A stretch of DNA of 64,000 nucleotides. It comes from Jeongeupia chitinilytica. GTDB lineage: Bacteria > Pseudomonadota > Gammaproteobacteria > Burkholderiales > Chitinibacteraceae. The notes under the pieces were generated by a model. That model searched no databases and was not told where the DNA came from. It was given only the letters and a program-made list of their open reading frames with translations. The stretch's first letter is position 1, and the number at the start of each line of letters is the position of its first letter. The position numbers and the translations under genes were made by a program. The stretch lies in the NCBI RefSeq assembly GCF_014652315.1, contig NZ_BMYO01000005.1, positions 267,847-331,846 of the forward strand, given 5' to 3'. Below are positions 50,241 through 59,419 of this stretch, one piece after another.

Positions 50241-51410
50241 ATGTCCCTCGATTTCCTCTGGCGCCTGCCGCAGCACGGTGACGGCCGTCGCGCCCACGAT
50301 CTGCACACTCGCGGCGAATGGAATCGCCAGACCGGTTCGCGCGTTGCGCCGAAGGTCGACAACGACGATTTCGGCTACATCGACTATCTGGCGCAGGTGG
50401 CGCGCGCCGCCGAGATCAACGGCTTCCACGGCGCGCTGATCCCGATCTTCCGCATGACCGAGGAGCCGTGGGTCGTGGCAGCGGCACTGGCGCGCGAAAC
50501 CCGCCGCCTTCGGTTGCTGATCGCGCTGCAACCGCATTTCATCCAGCCCGCGTACGCGGCGCAGATGTCGGCCAGCCTGCAGCGCATTTCGCGCGGCCGG
50601 GTCGAGTGGAACGTCATCAGCGGCGGTGATCCGGTTGCACAGCGCGGCTACGGCGATTTCAGCGCCCACGACGAGCGCTATGCGCGCACCGAGGAATTCC
50701 TCGACGTCGTCCGCGGCGTGAGTGCCGGCGCGCCGTTCGATTACGACGGCAAACACTATCGCGTCGAAGGCGGCGGCCTGCTGCATCCGCTGGATGCCCA
50801 GCCGGTGCCGCAAATCTATCTGGCCGGCGCCAGCGACGCGGCGATGCGCGTGGCCGGCAAGCATGGCGACATCCACCTGACCTGGGGCGAGCCGCTGGCG
50901 AAGCAGCAGGAAGTGATCGACAAGACCCGCCGCACGCTCGACGCGCTCGGCATCGAACGCGAAATCCGCTTCGGCATGCGCATCGACGTGCTGGCGCGCG
51001 AAACCGAGGAGCAGGCATGGGCCGAGCTGCGGCAGATGCATGCCACGGTGAGCGATACGACGCGCGGCTTCGGCTTCGGTGGCCAGCGCGGCAAGTCCGA
51101 ATCGGTCGGCGCTGCGCGGCAGCAGGCGCTGCACGGCGGCAGCCAGCAGTTCGACGACCTGATCGTCGGTCCCAACATCTGGGCCGGCATGTCGCAGATC
51201 CGCGGCGGCCCCGGTTGCGTGCTGGTCGGCAGCCACGAGCAGGTGGCCGAGCGGCTGGCCGAGTACGTCGACATCGGCGTCAGTTCCTTCATCCTCGCCA
51301 GCAATCCGCACCTCGAAGAAGCGTACCGCGTCGGCGAGGAAGTGCTGCCGCTGGTGGCACAGGCGGCCCGCCGCAGCGTGGCGCCGACACCGCTGGCCGA
51401 AGTGGCCTAG
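50241..51410 (+). CDS. SsuD-like FMNH2-dependent monooxygenase
   Basis: 389 aa from ATG 50241 with AAGGA upstream. It aligns along its length with E. coli SsuD: FLWRLPQHGDGRR, GALIPIFRMTEEPW, RISRGRVEWNVISGGDP, LTWGEPL, IRGGPGCVLVG and LEEAYRVGEEVLPL. By eye, SsuD Trp196, Arg226, Arg297 and Tyr331 have counterparts, but Cys54 and His228 do not (FRMTEEPW; GMRIDVL). It should oxygenate a C-S bond in the cytoplasm using reduced flavin from a reductase not encoded here. The substrate likely differs from simple alkanesulfonates. Confidence 0.88.
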   Translation: MSLDFLWRLPQHGDGRRAHDLHTRGEWNRQTGSRVAPKVDNDDFGYIDYLAQVARAAEINGFHGALIPIFRMTEEPWVVAAALARETRRLRLLIALQPHFIQPAYAAQMSASLQRISRGRVEWNVISGGDPVAQRGYGDFSAHDERYARTEEFLDVVRGVSAGAPFDYDGKHYRVEGGGLLHPLDAQPVPQIYLAGASDAAMRVAGKHGDIHLTWGEPLAKQQEVIDKTRRTLDALGIEREIRFGMRIDVLARETEEQAWAELRQMHATVSDTTRGFGFGGQRGKSESVGAARQQALHGGSQQFDDLIVGPNIWAGMSQIRGGPGCVLVGSHEQVAERLAEYVDIGVSSFILASNPHLEEAYRVGEEVLPLVAQAARRSVAPTPLAEVA

Positions 51411-51419
51411 GGGGAGACG

Positions 51420-52460
51420 ATGAGCATCGACACACTCTGGTACACCCGCTGCCCGGTGCCGACACCGCTGGGCATCGCCTTCCAGCAGGGCTGGCTGCAG
51501 CAGGCCTTCAGACCCGACGGCATCACCGTGCGCTCGCTGCAGGAAACCGGCGACCCCGCGCTGCGCGAATCGCATTTCGATCACACGCTGGCGCACTCGT
51601 TCCGCCAGGGCGGCAACATCCCGGCGATCTGGGCCCGTGCGCGCGGTGCGACCACGCGGGTGATCGGCCTGTCGTGGACCGACGAGTTCCAGGGCATCGT
51701 CACGCTGCCGGGCAGCGGGATCGCGGACATCGCCGGGTTGCGCGGCCGGCGGCTGGGGCTGCCGAAACACGAAATCAGCATCGATTTCACGCGTGCCGCC
51801 GCGCTCAAGGGTTACGAGAGTGCGCTGGCCCTCGAAGCGATCGGCCTGCATGAGGTCGAGCTGGTCGACCTGCGCGATCCTCCACCGAATGAAGCGGGCG
51901 ACCAGCCTGTGTATCCGAGCCCCTTTGGCGGCAGCCGGCGCCACGGTTATCTGAACGAGGTACAGGCGCTGCTGCGCGGTGACGTCGATGCGGTCTTCGT
52001 CAAGGGCGTGCTCGGCCTGCAGACCGTGCACATGCTGGGCGCGCATGTCGTCACCGACCTCGGCCGACACCCGGACCCGCTGGTGCGCAACGGCAACGGC
52101 ACGCCGCGCACGCTGACGGTCGACCAGGCGCTGATCGATGCCCGGCCGGATCTGGTTGCACGCTTCCTCGACCAGGTGGTCGCCGCCGGTCACTGGGCTG
52201 CTGCACACCCGGACGACGCGGTCGCCTACATCGGCCGCGAAACCGACGCGTCGGACGAGTGGGTGCGCTATGCCTACGGCCGCAGCGTACACACGCAGCT
52301 GCAGACCGATCTGGCCGCGACGTCGATCGCCGGGCTGAAAACCTTCAAGGATTTCCTGCTACGGCACGGCTTCCTCGCGGCCGACGTCGACATCGATGCC
52401 TGGATCGACCCGGCGCCGCTGGCCGCGCTGGCCGAACACGCGCGTCGGATTTCCGCATGA
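51420..52460 (+). CDS. DszB-like sulfinate desulfinase, paralogue 1
   Basis: 346 aa, no signal peptide. It resembles the sulfinate desulfinase DszB in its binding-protein-like fold and active-site pattern: Cys11 in TRCPVP (DszB Cys27), His52 ten residues before Arg62 in FRQGG (DszB His60 and Arg70 with RxGG). The usual database label for such proteins is ABC substrate-binding protein, but the lack of an export signal and the intact triad argue for an enzyme. It starts 9 bp after the monooxygenase, so an oxygenation/desulfination pair is likely. Confidence 0.82.
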   Translation: MSIDTLWYTRCPVPTPLGIAFQQGWLQQAFRPDGITVRSLQETGDPALRESHFDHTLAHSFRQGGNIPAIWARARGATTRVIGLSWTDEFQGIVTLPGSGIADIAGLRGRRLGLPKHEISIDFTRAAALKGYESALALEAIGLHEVELVDLRDPPPNEAGDQPVYPSPFGGSRRHGYLNEVQALLRGDVDAVFVKGVLGLQTVHMLGAHVVTDLGRHPDPLVRNGNGTPRTLTVDQALIDARPDLVARFLDQVVAAGHWAAAHPDDAVAYIGRETDASDEWVRYAYGRSVHTQLQTDLAATSIAGLKTFKDFLLRHGFLAADVDIDAWIDPAPLAALAEHARRISA

Positions 52461-52473
52461 CCGGGAGAACGCC

Positions 52474-53268
52474 ATGACCAGTGCCGAACTGGCGACCGGC
52501 TGGGGCCGTGCCCCGCGTCGCGCTGCGCAACGGAATGCCGCACTGCGACCGGCACCGGCGGTTCACCGGGTGGCCCCGGCAACGGTCGTGCTGCCCGACG
52601 AACCGGCCGCGCCGTACAGGATCTGGCTGACGCTGGCGCTGCTGGTTGCCGCCGTGCACTGGGGCGGCGCAGCGCTGCTGTCCGGGCAGAAAGCGCCGCC
52701 GCCGGCCATCGTGCCGGCCAAGGTGCCGCCGATCCGGATCGAGCTGGCCAAACCGCTGCCGCAGGCCGCCAAGCCGCTCCCGCAGCCGGCCAAACCGCCG
52801 GTGCCGCGTCCGCCGGTGCCTCAGGCCAGGCCGCAACCCCAGGTGGCAAAAGCCGCGGTGGTCACGCCGCAAGCTCGCCCGGTTGCCGTGCCGAACACGA
52901 CGGCCGCTGCGCCTGCAGCCGATACGGTTGCCGTCAGCCGCGAGCCGGCACCGGCTGCCGCGCCCGCTGCAGCCGCCGAGACCGTTACCGAAGCCAACGG
53001 CTCGACCGCTTATTTGCACAACCCGGCACCCGATTACCCGCCGATGGCGATGAGCCAGGGTTGGGAAGAGAAGGTGCTGCTGCGGGTCTTCGTACTCGCC
53101 AACGGCAGCGCCGACCGCATCGAGATCAAGCAGTCGAGCGGCCGGAAGATGCTCGACGAGGCCGCGATCAAGGCCGTGAAACGCTGGGCCTTCGTACCCG
53201 GCAAGCGCGGCAGCGCACCGGTCGACAGCTGGGCCATCGTTCCCATCGAATTCAAACTCGCCAACTAG
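52474..53268 (+). CDS. tonB: TonB energy-transducing protein
   Basis: 264 aa. One N-terminal membrane anchor (RIWLTLALLVAAVHWGGAAL), a long Pro/Ala/Lys linker (PLPQAAKPLPQPAKPPVPRP) across the periplasm, and a C-terminal TonB domain (YPPMAMSQGWEEKVLLRVFV and SSGRKMLDEAAIKAVKRWAF). It links the proton motive force to outer-membrane receptors. Its place inside a desulfurisation operon suggests a dedicated copy for the receptor at 46433. Confidence 0.92.
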   Translation: MTSAELATGWGRAPRRAAQRNAALRPAPAVHRVAPATVVLPDEPAAPYRIWLTLALLVAAVHWGGAALLSGQKAPPPAIVPAKVPPIRIELAKPLPQAAKPLPQPAKPPVPRPPVPQARPQPQVAKAAVVTPQARPVAVPNTTAAAPAADTVAVSREPAPAAAPAAAAETVTEANGSTAYLHNPAPDYPPMAMSQGWEEKVLLRVFVLANGSADRIEIKQSSGRKMLDEAAIKAVKRWAFVPGKRGSAPVDSWAIVPIEFKLAN

Positions 53269-53277
53269 AGGTAAATC

Positions 53278-53985
53278 ATGTCCGAATTCCTGACCACCCT
53301 GATCGTCGACGGCACCCTGTGGGCGCTGGGCGTGTTTTCGGTGCTGACCTGGTCGCTGATCCTGATCAAGGGCTGGCAGCACTGGCGTATCGCGCAGCAG
53401 GACCGCCGTTACGGCAAGGCGTTCTGGGCCGCCGCCAGCCTTGAGCAGGCTGCCGCACTCGATGACGCGACCGGCCCGCAGGCCCGGCTGGCGGCAAGCG
53501 GCTTTGCCGCGCTGCGTGGTAGCGATGGCACCGTGCACGATCTCGAACACAGCTGGGACCGGCAGGAGCTGCTCGAACGGCATCTGCGCCAGCAGATCCA
53601 CAAGGAGCGCCGTTCGCTCGAAAGCGGACTGGCGGTGCTGGCGTCGATCGGCTCCACTGCGCCGTTCGTGGGCCTGTTCGGCACCGTGTTCGGCATCATC
53701 CATGCGCTGAGCGCGATCAGTCACGCGGCATCGGCCAGCATCGACGTCGTTGCCGGCCCGATCGGCGAGGCGCTGATCGCCACCGGCGTCGGCATTGCCG
53801 TCGCCGTGCCGGCGGTGCTGGCCTACAACTTCTTCCTGCGCCGCCTCAAGTTGGCCGGCGCCGACTTCGACGATTTCGCGACCGACTTCGTCAACCTCGC
53901 GCAGCAGAACGGCTTCCGCATCCGCCCGGCGGCCAACTCACCGACGGTGGTGCGCGGCGTGGCGTTCAAGGAGGTCGCAGCCTGA
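53278..53985 (+). CDS. exbB: ExbB proton-channel subunit
   Basis: 235 aa. Three membrane segments; the conserved MotA/TolQ/ExbB region reads GLAVLASIGSTAPFVGLFGT, then VFGIIHA and GEALIATGVGIAVAVPAVLAYN. Forms the inner-membrane motor with ExbD and TonB. The stop overlaps the exbD start by one base. Confidence 0.93.
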   Translation: MSEFLTTLIVDGTLWALGVFSVLTWSLILIKGWQHWRIAQQDRRYGKAFWAAASLEQAAALDDATGPQARLAASGFAALRGSDGTVHDLEHSWDRQELLERHLRQQIHKERRSLESGLAVLASIGSTAPFVGLFGTVFGIIHALSAISHAASASIDVVAGPIGEALIATGVGIAVAVPAVLAYNFFLRRLKLAGADFDDFATDFVNLAQQNGFRIRPAANSPTVVRGVAFKEVAA

Positions 53986-54395
53986 TGGCCATCTCGACCT
54001 CCAGCCAGGGCGACGAAGTCCTCAGCGAAATGAACATCACGCCGCTGGTCGACGTGATGCTGGTGCTGCTCGTCGCCTTCATCGTCACCGCGCCGCTGCT
54101 GAACAACGCGGTCCACATCAACCTGCCCAAGACCGCGGCCACCGCCGCGCCGGCACCGGAAAAAGCCGTCACGGTCAGCATCGATGAACAGCAGCGCGTG
54201 TTCATCGACAAGCGCGAAGTGAAGGCCGAATCACTCGAAACCGAGCTGGCCGCGCTCAAGCGCGGCACTGCCGACATCAGCCTGAACCTGCAGGCCGACG
54301 AGGGCGTGGCCTACCGCCACGTCGCCAAGGCGATGGCCAGCATCGAGCGCGCCGGCATTACTCGGTTGTCGGTGCTGACCCAGCCGGGCAGCTGA
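53985..54395 (+). CDS. exbD: ExbD proton-channel subunit
   Basis: 136 aa. The N-terminal segment EMNITPLVDVMLVLLVAFIV carries the essential membrane aspartate (PLVDVML); the rest is the periplasmic domain (ISLNLQADEGVAYRHVAKAM). Works with ExbB and TonB. Confidence 0.93.
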   Translation: MAISTSSQGDEVLSEMNITPLVDVMLVLLVAFIVTAPLLNNAVHINLPKTAATAAPAPEKAVTVSIDEQQRVFIDKREVKAESLETELAALKRGTADISLNLQADEGVAYRHVAKAMASIERAGITRLSVLTQPGS

Positions 54396-54413
54396 TCTCC
54401 TGACGGATACACC

Positions 54414-55493
54414 ATGACGACCTCCACGACTTCCTCTCCCGATACGCTCTGGTTCACCCGCTGCCCGGTGCCGACACCGCTCGGTATCGCCGCCCATCTG
54501 GGCTGGCTCGACGACGCCTTCGCCGGTGAGCCGGTCCGCGTCCGGTCGATGCAGCAGGCCGGCGCCGATGCCGTCCGGCATGCGCATGTCGATCACTCGC
54601 TGGCCAATGCCTTCCGTCAGGGGGGCAGCATTCCGGCGATCTGGGCGCGCGCCGCCGGCGCCGACACCCGCGTGATCGGGCTGAGCTGGATCGACGAATC
54701 GCAGGTGCTGCTGGCGCTGCCGCAGGCCGGCATCCGCGACATCGCCGACCTCAAGGGCAAACGCATCGGCCTGCCGCTGCGCGCCGGCGAGCGCATCGAC
54801 ATTTTCCGGGCCGCCGCGCTGCGCGGCTTTGCCAGCGCGCTGTCGCTCGCCGGGCTGACGCTGGCCGACGTCGAGCTGGTCGATGTGCCGGTGAGCACCA
54901 CGCCGATCGACGCCGAGCCGTTGCGCGCGCACTTCGCCAACCCGGGCAGCGTGACCAGCCGGTCGCTGTATGCGGCCGAGGGCAGGGCGCTGGTGCGCGG
55001 CGAGGTCGACGCGATCTACGCCAAGGGCTCGCTAGGCCTCGAAACTGCGCAGCTGCTCGGTGCGCGGGTGATCACCGACATCGGCTTCCATCCCGATCCG
55101 GCCATCCGCATCAACAACGGCTCGCCACGGCCGATCACCGTCAGCGCGGCGCTGCTGGCCGAGCGGCCGGATCTGGTCGACCGATTCCTGACCCGTGTGG
55201 TCGACGTCGACGGCTGGGCAAGGGTGAACCGCAAGCAGGTGCATTACGAACTCGGGCGCGAAACGAGCTCGACCGAGCCGTGGCTGCGGCTGGCGTACGG
55301 CGACGAGGTGCACCAGCGCTTCGGCACCGGCCTGCAGGCCGAGGCCATTGCTGCGCTGGGGCAGTTCAAGGATTTCCTGCTGGCGCACGGCTTCCTGCCG
55401 GGCGACCTCGACATCGACCAGTGGATCGATCCGGCGCCGCTGCAGCGTGTGCTGAACCGGACCGCCCGAACCCAATTGACGGACAAGACATGA
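54414..55493 (+). CDS. DszB-like sulfinate desulfinase, paralogue 2
   Basis: 359 aa, no signal peptide. Same family as the 51420 protein, with the active-site pattern kept: Cys17 in TRCPVP, His58 and Arg68 in FRQGG. It is closer in sequence to the degenerate copy at 8122 in the region WARAAGADTRVIGLSWIDES. Two intact desulfinases in one operon may differ in substrate. It overlaps the start of the next gene by 4 bp. Confidence 0.82.
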   Translation: MTTSTTSSPDTLWFTRCPVPTPLGIAAHLGWLDDAFAGEPVRVRSMQQAGADAVRHAHVDHSLANAFRQGGSIPAIWARAAGADTRVIGLSWIDESQVLLALPQAGIRDIADLKGKRIGLPLRAGERIDIFRAAALRGFASALSLAGLTLADVELVDVPVSTTPIDAEPLRAHFANPGSVTSRSLYAAEGRALVRGEVDAIYAKGSLGLETAQLLGARVITDIGFHPDPAIRINNGSPRPITVSAALLAERPDLVDRFLTRVVDVDGWARVNRKQVHYELGRETSSTEPWLRLAYGDEVHQRFGTGLQAEAIAALGQFKDFLLAHGFLPGDLDIDQWIDPAPLQRVLNRTARTQLTDKT

Positions 55494-56554
55494 AACGCAA
55501 ACCGCTGTTGACCGCCGCACTGTCGGCACTGCTCGCCCTGCTGCCGGCCTTGGCGTCTGCCGCCGATGCGGTGCGCGAGGTCCGCATTTCGACGATTTCC
55601 TACGCCACCGGCGGAAAGACCAGTTACTCGGGCGTATCCGGGCTGATCGCGCAGCAGGGCGATCTGGAAAAAGCGCTGGCCAAGCGCGGCGTCAAGCTGA
55701 CATGGGTGCCGGTGTCGACCGCAGCAGTCGGGCCGCAGATCAACGAGGCCTTTGCCAACCGGCGGATCGATTTCGCCGGTTACGGTGACTTGCCCTCGGT
55801 GATCGCCAATGCCTCGGGCATCAGGACCAAGCTGCTGGTGCCGGGCGGCACGTCGACGACGTATCTGGTCGTGCCGGCCAACTCCACCGCCAGGTCGATC
55901 ACCGACCTCAAGGGCAAGCGCATCGCGCTGCACCGTGGCCGGCCGTGGGAGTTTCCGTTCCTGCAGCTGGCGCAGGCCAACCGGCTCGGGCAGAACGACT
56001 TCAAGCTGGTGAACCTGAACCCGCAGGCCGGCGCAGCGGCGCTCAGCTCGGGTAGCGTCGATGCGTTCTTCACGCTGTCGGACGCGTGGCTGCTGGTCGA
56101 CAAGGGTGTCGGCAAGATCATCTGGAACTCGAAGCAGTCGCCGGAAAGCTGGCAGATGCGCGCCGAGCTGTGGGGCGCCAGCGAGTTCGTTGCCGCCAAT
56201 CCAGCCATCTCCCAGCTCGTCGTCGACGCGTACGTGAAGGCGGCGCACTGGGCGTCGCTGGAGCAGAACCGCGATGCCTATCTCCGGCTGCAGTCGGCAT
56301 CGGGCCTGCCCGAAAGCGTGCTCCGGCGTGATTACGACGGCGATGCGACCGCATGGAAGCAGCGCGCCTCGCCGCTATTCACCGATGCGCTCGCCGCGCA
56401 TTACCGCGACGTGGCGCGCTACGCCAAGGGCGCGAAGCTGACCGGCAGCGATGTCGACATGCCGGCGACGTTCGAGCCGCGCTTCGTCGACGCTGCGCTC
56501 AAGTCGCTCGGGCTGACGCAGTTCTGGACCGATACGAAAGTGGCCCGCCAATGA
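55490..56554 (+). CDS. ABC sulfonate-type solute-binding protein
   Basis: 354 aa with a clear signal peptide (LLTAALSALLALLPALASA). An SsuA/TauA-type binding fold: TSYSGVSGLIAQQGDLEKAL, FANRRIDFAGYGDLPSVIA, ITDLKGKRIALHRGRPWEF. It delivers substrate to the permeases encoded behind the MFS gene. Contrast with the DszB-like proteins of this operon, which lack the export signal. Confidence 0.92.
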   Translation: MKRKPLLTAALSALLALLPALASAADAVREVRISTISYATGGKTSYSGVSGLIAQQGDLEKALAKRGVKLTWVPVSTAAVGPQINEAFANRRIDFAGYGDLPSVIANASGIRTKLLVPGGTSTTYLVVPANSTARSITDLKGKRIALHRGRPWEFPFLQLAQANRLGQNDFKLVNLNPQAGAAALSSGSVDAFFTLSDAWLLVDKGVGKIIWNSKQSPESWQMRAELWGASEFVAANPAISQLVVDAYVKAAHWASLEQNRDAYLRLQSASGLPESVLRRDYDGDATAWKQRASPLFTDALAAHYRDVARYAKGAKLTGSDVDMPATFEPRFVDAALKSLGLTQFWTDTKVARQ

Positions 56555-57753
56555 ATGCCGCCCGCGACGCCGGTGCATCGCCGCGCGGTTTCCTGCTGCA
56601 CTTCGTGCTGCTGGCGATGCTCAGCGGCGCGACCATCGGCACGGCCAAGCTGGTGACGACGTTCTATGCGCTGCATCTGGGCGCCGATGCGGCGCAGGTC
56701 GGCCTGATCTCGGCAATGGAATCGCTGGGCATGGTGCTGGTGACGGTGCCGGCGGGCTTCCTGATCGCCCGCTTCGGCGCGCGGCGCGTGTATTTCATTG
56801 CCAGCCTCGGACCGCTGCTGCTGAACCTGCTGATTCCGTTCACCAGCATCTGGTACGCGATCGCGCTGACGCAGCTGCTGATCGGCCTGTGCATTCCGTT
56901 CCGGATCGTCTCGATGAACAGCGCCTTTCTCGAACACCTGAAGCACGCCGGCAGCAACCGGGCCGGCTGGTACCGGGCGGCACTGGTCGTCGGCATCGGC
57001 CTGTGTGGCCCGCTGGCGGCCGATCTGCTCGGCGCGCGGCTCGGTCATGTCGGCATTTTCGCCGTCGTCGCCGCGAGCTTTGCCGTCATGGCGATGTACG
57101 GCCATACCTTCCTGCCGGAAGCGCGGCCTTCGGTGGAGGCGCCGGCCGGGATGATTGCCGGTTTGCGCGACATGCTCCGCAGCCCGGAGATCGGCAACAG
57201 CTGCCTGATCGAAGTGCTGGCCGGGGCGACCAATGCGCTTTACGGCACCTTCATCGTCGTCGTGGCGATCCAGTCGCTGCACATGAGCAAGGCCGAGGCG
57301 CTGCAGCTGGTGATGGTGCAGGGCGCGGCATCGGTGCTCTGGTTGCTGGGGCTGGGCCGGGTGGTCGAGACGCTGGGTGCAAGGCGGGTATATCCGGCCA
57401 GTATCATCGCGGCGAGTGCCGGGCTGGCCTTGCTGGGGTTGGGGAGTGGCTTCGTGTCGCTGGCGATTGGCGCGGTGCTGATGAGCCTGGGGGCGGCGAT
57501 GATCCACCTGCTGAACATGGGGCAGCTCAGTCGTCACCGGATGGACAAAAGCCGCATTTCCGGCCTGTTCAATCTGGCGTCGATGGCCGGGGCGTTTGCC
57601 GGCGCAATGGCCGGCAGCGTACTGAACCGCTGGTTGCCGATGCAGCAGGTGTTCCTTGCCTGGATTCCGCTGGTGCTGCTGACGGCGGTGGCGTGCCGCC
57701 TGCATGCCGGCCGCCATGCGGTGCGGGTCCGGCTGAATGCGGCGGGAGCCTGA
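56551..57753 (+). CDS. MFS transporter
   Basis: 400 aa with about twelve hydrophobic segments and a conserved loop after helix 2 (GFLIARFGARRVYFIASLGP). Its start overlaps the binding-protein stop by 4 bp. It may export a desulfonated product or import the compound as an alternative to the ABC system. Substrate not predictable. Confidence 0.88.
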   Translation: MNAARDAGASPRGFLLHFVLLAMLSGATIGTAKLVTTFYALHLGADAAQVGLISAMESLGMVLVTVPAGFLIARFGARRVYFIASLGPLLLNLLIPFTSIWYAIALTQLLIGLCIPFRIVSMNSAFLEHLKHAGSNRAGWYRAALVVGIGLCGPLAADLLGARLGHVGIFAVVAASFAVMAMYGHTFLPEARPSVEAPAGMIAGLRDMLRSPEIGNSCLIEVLAGATNALYGTFIVVVAIQSLHMSKAEALQLVMVQGAASVLWLLGLGRVVETLGARRVYPASIIAASAGLALLGLGSGFVSLAIGAVLMSLGAAMIHLLNMGQLSRHRMDKSRISGLFNLASMAGAFAGAMAGSVLNRWLPMQQVFLAWIPLVLLTAVACRLHAGRHAVRVRLNAAGA

Positions 57754-57754
57754 G

Positions 57755-58573
57755 ATGAACAAACCGAACGGATTCGTAGCCGTACAAACGATCAGCCTGC
57801 CGTGGCCGGTGCGCTGGCCGGCATGGCGATCGATCCTGCCGTGGTCGTCGCTGACCGTGCCGGCACTGCTGTTGCTGGTCTGGTCGGCGCTGTCGGCCAG
57901 TGGCTGGATTTCGCCGCAATTGCTGCCGTCGCCGCTGACCGTCGCCGACGCGGGTATTGCGTTATGGCAGGACGGCGAGTTGCAAGGACATCTGGGCGTG
58001 AGCCTGTCGCGGCTGGCGGTCGGCTTCGGAATCGGCGCGCTGGGCGGGTTGGCATTCGGCGCGGCGCTGGCCGTGTCTCGCAATGTCGAGGATTACGCTG
58101 GCGGGCTGTTCCACCTGTTCCGGCACATCCCGACGATTGCGCTGATTCCGCCTTTCATCCTTGCCTTCGGGGTCGGCGAGACGTTCAAGATCCTCATCGT
58201 CGTCAAGGGCGTGTTCTTCCCGGTGGCGATCGCCGCGCACGATGCGGTACGGAACATTCCGCGCGGCTACTTCGAGGTTGCGCGGCTGTACAAGCTGTCG
58301 CGGCCGGCCGTCATCCGCCACCTGCTGCTGCCGGCCACGCTGCCGTCGATCCTGACCGGCCTGCGCATCGGGCTGGACCGCTCGTGGATGCTGCTCGTCG
58401 TTGCCGAGCAGATCGCCGCCGAGAACGGCATCGGCCAGATGATGGAAATGGCGCGGCAGATCTTCCGTATCGACATCGTCATGCTCGGCGTCGTCCTGAC
58501 CGGCGTGATCGGCTTCGCGCTCGACCGCAGCGTGCGTCAGCTCGAAACCCTGACCACGCGCTGGAAGCGCTGA
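57755..58573 (+). CDS. ABC transporter permease, first of two
   Basis: 272 aa BPD-type permease of the SsuC/TauC family with an EAA-like loop (YFEVARLYKLSRPAVIRHLLLPATLP, cut by proline). It starts one base after the MFS stop. Paired with a second permease directly downstream, suggesting a heterodimeric channel. Confidence 0.92.
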   Translation: MNKPNGFVAVQTISLPWPVRWPAWRSILPWSSLTVPALLLLVWSALSASGWISPQLLPSPLTVADAGIALWQDGELQGHLGVSLSRLAVGFGIGALGGLAFGAALAVSRNVEDYAGGLFHLFRHIPTIALIPPFILAFGVGETFKILIVVKGVFFPVAIAAHDAVRNIPRGYFEVARLYKLSRPAVIRHLLLPATLPSILTGLRIGLDRSWMLLVVAEQIAAENGIGQMMEMARQIFRIDIVMLGVVLTGVIGFALDRSVRQLETLTTRWKR

Positions 58574-58583
58574 GGAGGCGATG

Positions 58584-59360
58584 ATGAGTCTTTTCGCAGA
58601 ACGTTTACGCAAGGGCAAGCCGCTGGTGCTGCCGCTGCTGCTGCTCGTGCTGTGGCAATGGCTGTCCGGACAGGGACCGGCCTACGCCATGGTCTTCGTG
58701 CCGGCCGGGCAGATGCTGGCCGGCATCGACGAACTGCTTTCCAGCGGAGAGCTTGGCCATGCGCTGGCGGCCAGCGTGTCGCGGATGGCGCTGGGGCTGG
58801 TAATCGGTGCCGGGTCGGGATTTGCGCTGGCCGTGGCAACCGCATCGCTGCGGCCGCTCGACCGTGCGCTGACGCCGGTCCTGAACGCCGTGCGACAGGT
58901 GCCGCTGCTGGGCTGGGCGCCGTTACTGGGGCTGTGGCTCGGTAATGGCGAGCCGGCCAAGCTCTTTGTCATCGCCATGGCGGCCTTCTTTCCGACCCTG
59001 CTGGGTACGTATGAAGGACTGCGTGGCGTCGACCGGCGCTATCGCGAGCTGGCGGCGATCTCGAAGCTGTCGCCGTGGCAGGGCTTCGTGCAGGTGTCGC
59101 TGCCGGCGGCCAGCCCGAACGTGCTGACCGGGGTGTCGCAATCGCTGGCGGTGGCCTGGATGGCGGCCGTCGGCACCGAGCTGCTGTTTGCCGCCGGCCC
59201 GGGCCTCGGCACGCTGATGTTCACTGCCGAAACCGGTGCGCGCATGGATGTGGTGCTGGTGTGCGTAGCCGTGATCGGCGTGCTCGGCTACACGCTGAGC
59301 CGCTTGTTCGAATGGCTGGCGCGCTGGCTGCTGCGCTGGCGCGACGCGGTGTCGACCTGA
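58584..59360 (+). CDS. ABC transporter permease, second of two
   Basis: 258 aa from ATG 58584, five bases after AGGAGG. SsuC/TauC-type with the EAA-like loop YRELAAISKLSPWQGFVQVS then LPAASPNVLTG. No ATPase gene follows; the next gene is aldolase-like. The transporter must use an ATPase encoded elsewhere, perhaps the one at 681-1538. Confidence 0.92.
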   Translation: MSLFAERLRKGKPLVLPLLLLVLWQWLSGQGPAYAMVFVPAGQMLAGIDELLSSGELGHALAASVSRMALGLVIGAGSGFALAVATASLRPLDRALTPVLNAVRQVPLLGWAPLLGLWLGNGEPAKLFVIAMAAFFPTLLGTYEGLRGVDRRYRELAAISKLSPWQGFVQVSLPAASPNVLTGVSQSLAVAWMAAVGTELLFAAGPGLGTLMFTAETGARMDVVLVCVAVIGVLGYTLSRLFEWLARWLLRWRDAVST

Positions 59361-59419
59361 GCGCCGCAGCCGTTTCCCATTTCCGCCTGAACGGGCACTG
59401 ACGAATCAACAAGGAGCAC

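Noticed and set aside
50226..52292. 688-aa minus-strand open frame
   Set aside because: Shadow of the monooxygenase and desulfinase genes; no motifs.
51420..55493. Calling the two DszB-like proteins ABC substrate-binding proteins
   Set aside because: Neither has a signal peptide, both keep the desulfinase Cys/His/Arg pattern, and a separate exported binding protein is present at 55490.
56419..58083. 554-aa minus-strand open frame
   Set aside because: Shadow of the binding-protein, MFS and permease genes; composition typical of antisense frames.
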